A stretch of 64,000 nt of DNA from Nioella sediminis (GTDB lineage: Bacteria > Pseudomonadota > Alphaproteobacteria > Rhodobacterales > Rhodobacteraceae). Where the stretch lies: contig NZ_MNBL01000041.1 of the NCBI RefSeq assembly GCF_001879695.1, positions 176,359 to 240,358 on the forward strand. Direction: 5' to 3'. The notes under the pieces were generated by a model, which saw only the letters and a list, made by a program, of their open reading frames with translations, did not search any database and was not told the origin of the DNA. The position numbers and the translations under genes were made by a program. Shown piece after piece: positions 62,703 to 64,000 of this stretch; within the stretch, counting starts at the first letter, position 1, and each line of letters begins with the position of its first letter.

Positions 62703-62768
62703 AAGGCGCTTGCAAGCGCCTTTTTGAAGGGCCTTCGAAGGCCCTTGGAAGCGGTTTGCAAACCGCTT
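62703..62768. repeat. Three consecutive 20-bp perfect palindromes
   Basis: AAGGCGCTTGCAAGCGCCTT (62703-62722), AAGGGCCTTCGAAGGCCCTT (62727-62746) and AAGCGGTTTGCAAACCGCTT (62749-62768) are each exact palindromes, 2 to 4 bases apart. All begin AAG and end CTT. The first runs into TTTTTG, giving a plus-strand terminator for xthA. They fill the interval between convergent xthA and the SGNH hydrolase gene, so they may terminate from both sides. Confidence 0.85.
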
Positions 62769-62781
62769 GGTTGCGCCCAGG

Positions 62782-63420
62782 TCAGAGCTTGGCGATCACC
62801 TCTGCCAAAGCCGCGCCGAGCATCCGATGCGCGTCGGGCTCAAAATGAATGCCGTCCTGCTTGCTGACCTCGATCACCGATCCGGCATCGAAGAAGCCCA
62901 CGCCCCGCGCGGCAGCTAGGGCGCAGAAGCTGGCAGCCAGATGCGGCCCCACGGCCTCCGCCCCCCAGAACTGATCCCGGATCGGGCCGGTCTCGACCAC
63001 CGGCGGCGGGCAGATCAGCAGCACCCTGAAACCGCCATGCCGGGTCTGCATCGGCTCTGACAGGGCGATATCCAGCAGCCCCGCCGCGCCGCCGGTGATC
63101 CGGTCGACCGAGGGCGCGAACCGGGTCTTGAGGTCATTCGTCCCCAGCATGATCGTCAGCACATCCACTGGCCCGTGGCTTTCCAGCGCCATGCGCAGCC
63201 CCGCCTGCCCGTTCATATGCGCGCCCATGATGGGGTCTTCCAGTCCCGTGGTGCGGCCCGGCAACCCTTCCTCGACCAGCGACCAGTCAGCGCCGAGCGC
63301 CATAGCCGCCACTGTCGGCCAGCGATCTTCCGGCCCGAAGCGCCCGTAAAGGCCGGGGGTCACGATCGGGGGTGTGCCATGGGTGTTGCTGTCACCGAAG
63401 GTCAAAAGGGTCTTGGTCAT
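62782..63420 (-). CDS. SGNH/GDSL hydrolase family protein
   Basis: A 212-residue esterase/lipase-type hydrolase. The catalytic Ser is in TFGDSNTHGTPP (block I), the Gly/Asn oxyanion residues are in LTIMLGTNDLKTRF (block III), and the His-Asp pair is in KQDGIHFEPDAHRMLG (block V). No signal peptide is seen, so it is probably cytoplasmic. The ATG at 63420 starts MTKTLLTFGDSN; the frame is open 9 codons further. Substrate unknown, possibly a carbohydrate ester. Confidence 0.9.
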   Translation of the reverse strand: MTKTLLTFGDSNTHGTPPIVTPGLYGRFGPEDRWPTVAAMALGADWSLVEEGLPGRTTGLEDPIMGAHMNGQAGLRMALESHGPVDVLTIMLGTNDLKTRFAPSVDRITGGAAGLLDIALSEPMQTRHGGFRVLLICPPPVVETGPIRDQFWGAEAVGPHLAASFCALAAARGVGFFDAGSVIEVSKQDGIHFEPDAHRMLGAALAEVIAKL

Positions 63421-63548
63421 CGGACGCTCCGCATTGTCTGACTGCAACGCTATGTCCCGGCCTTGCCCCCGTCAAAGCCCATCTGACCCCCTTGGCCTTT
63501 CCGCCCGCGCGGCCCATATAGGTCGTGACAAATGTGAAGGGGGCTTAG

Positions 63549-64000
63549 ATGCTCGAACTCGATGGACTTCAGCCCGGCCCTGCTGCCGGAGATCTGATCG
63601 TTGACGGAACCGAAGATAACTTCATGGCAGTGGTCGTCGAGGCCAGCCAGGAGGTGCCGGTTGTCGTGGATTTCTGGGCCACCTGGTGTGGACCTTGCAA
63701 AACGCTCGGCCCGCAGTTGGAGGCCGCCGTCACCGCCGCCAAGGGCAAGGTGAAGATGGTCAAGATCGACGTGGACCAGAACCAGCGGCTTGCACAGGCC
63801 CTGGCGCAGCAGGGGTTGCCGCTGCAATCCATCCCGACGGTCGTGGCCTTCTACCAGGGCCGCCCGGTCGACATGTTCCAGGGCGCGGTGCCGCAATCCG
63901 AGATCAAGGCCTTCATCGACAAGCTGACCGGTCTGGCCGGGGATGGCGGGCTTGGCGAGGCCGTCGAGGCCGCCGAGCAGATGCTGGCCGATGGCGAGGC
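63549..64000 (+). CDS. Thioredoxin-domain protein (CnoX/YbbN-like), 3' end outside the window
   Basis: The first 150 residues are present. The thioredoxin fold has the active site WCGPC at 46-50 (VVVDFWATWCGPCKTLGPQL) and the cis-proline segment SIPTVVAFYQGR. A helical continuation (EAVEAAEQMLADGEA) starts just before the window end, suggesting the TPR-containing C-terminus of CnoX-type chaperone-redoxins. The downstream sequence would settle this. Confidence 0.85.
   Translation, partial: MLELDGLQPGPAAGDLIVDGTEDNFMAVVVEASQEVPVVVDFWATWCGPCKTLGPQLEAAVTAAKGKVKMVKIDVDQNQRLAQALAQQGLPLQSIPTVVAFYQGRPVDMFQGAVPQSEIKAFIDKLTGLAGDGGLGEAVEAAEQMLADGE

Noticed and set aside
62703..62768. Triple palindrome considered as a small CRISPR array or REP cluster
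   Set aside because: The three units differ in sequence and there are no spacers of 25 bases or more, so it is not a CRISPR array; REP status cannot be judged from one cluster.

Overview
The window looks like a chromosomal segment of a Rhodobacteraceae (roseobacter-type) alphaproteobacterium. The grounds are high GC, the flaF-flbT pair beside flagellin, flagellar genes in alphaproteobacterial order, no fliD or fliS in the cluster, ubiE-ubiB beside mutM, and short intergenic elements (a GGAGTATTT...CCAAGAAGAAGGAG motif) that I recall from this family. Everything here is read by eye from sequence; no database search was possible.

Layout. 1-9257 is the dnaA region: rpsT, dnaA, dnaN, recF and the 5' two thirds of gyrB all lie on the minus strand. 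A small accessory block (VOC protein, GNAT, LysE-type exporter, and a divergent TetR-CPBP protease pair with a clear operator) separates recF from gyrB. 9459-12384 is a tightly overlapped catabolic cassette: PLP ammonia-lyase, M24 peptidase and Asp/Glu racemase-type enzyme. 12463-21010 holds a large exported protein of unknown function, a fatty acid desaturase, enoyl-CoA hydratase, mutM, ubiE-ubiB and a glycerate kinase. 21108-23914 encodes two exported proteases side by side, one caspase-like and one trypsin-like. They share a homologous C-terminal domain, and this is the most novel-looking item in the window.

23956-55761 is a nearly complete flagellar regulon: hook and rod (flgBCFG, flgE, flgK, flgL, flgD, fliK, fliE), rings (fliF, flgH, flgI, flgA), export (flhA, flhB, fliP, fliQ, fliR, fliI, FliH-like, FliJ-like), motor (motA, motB, two FliL, a MotE-like protein, fliN), flagellin with flaF and flbT, and a few proteins of unknown role. 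Full-length fliG, fliM and fliO are not in the window; only a short FliG-like protein is. The blocks are compact, with many ATGA stop/start overlaps. Five of the intergenic control regions carry a TTA-N-N7-TTA-N motif resembling the CtrA box, so control by CtrA is a reasonable prediction.

55823-60166 is a LysR regulator divergent from an MttB-type methyltransferase, ketopantoate reductase-like and fumarylacetoacetase-like operon. The window ends with a membrane acyltransferase, exonuclease III, three consecutive 20-bp perfect palindromes, an SGNH hydrolase and the start of a thioredoxin-domain protein. I saw no rRNA, tRNA, insertion sequence, prophage or CRISPR array.
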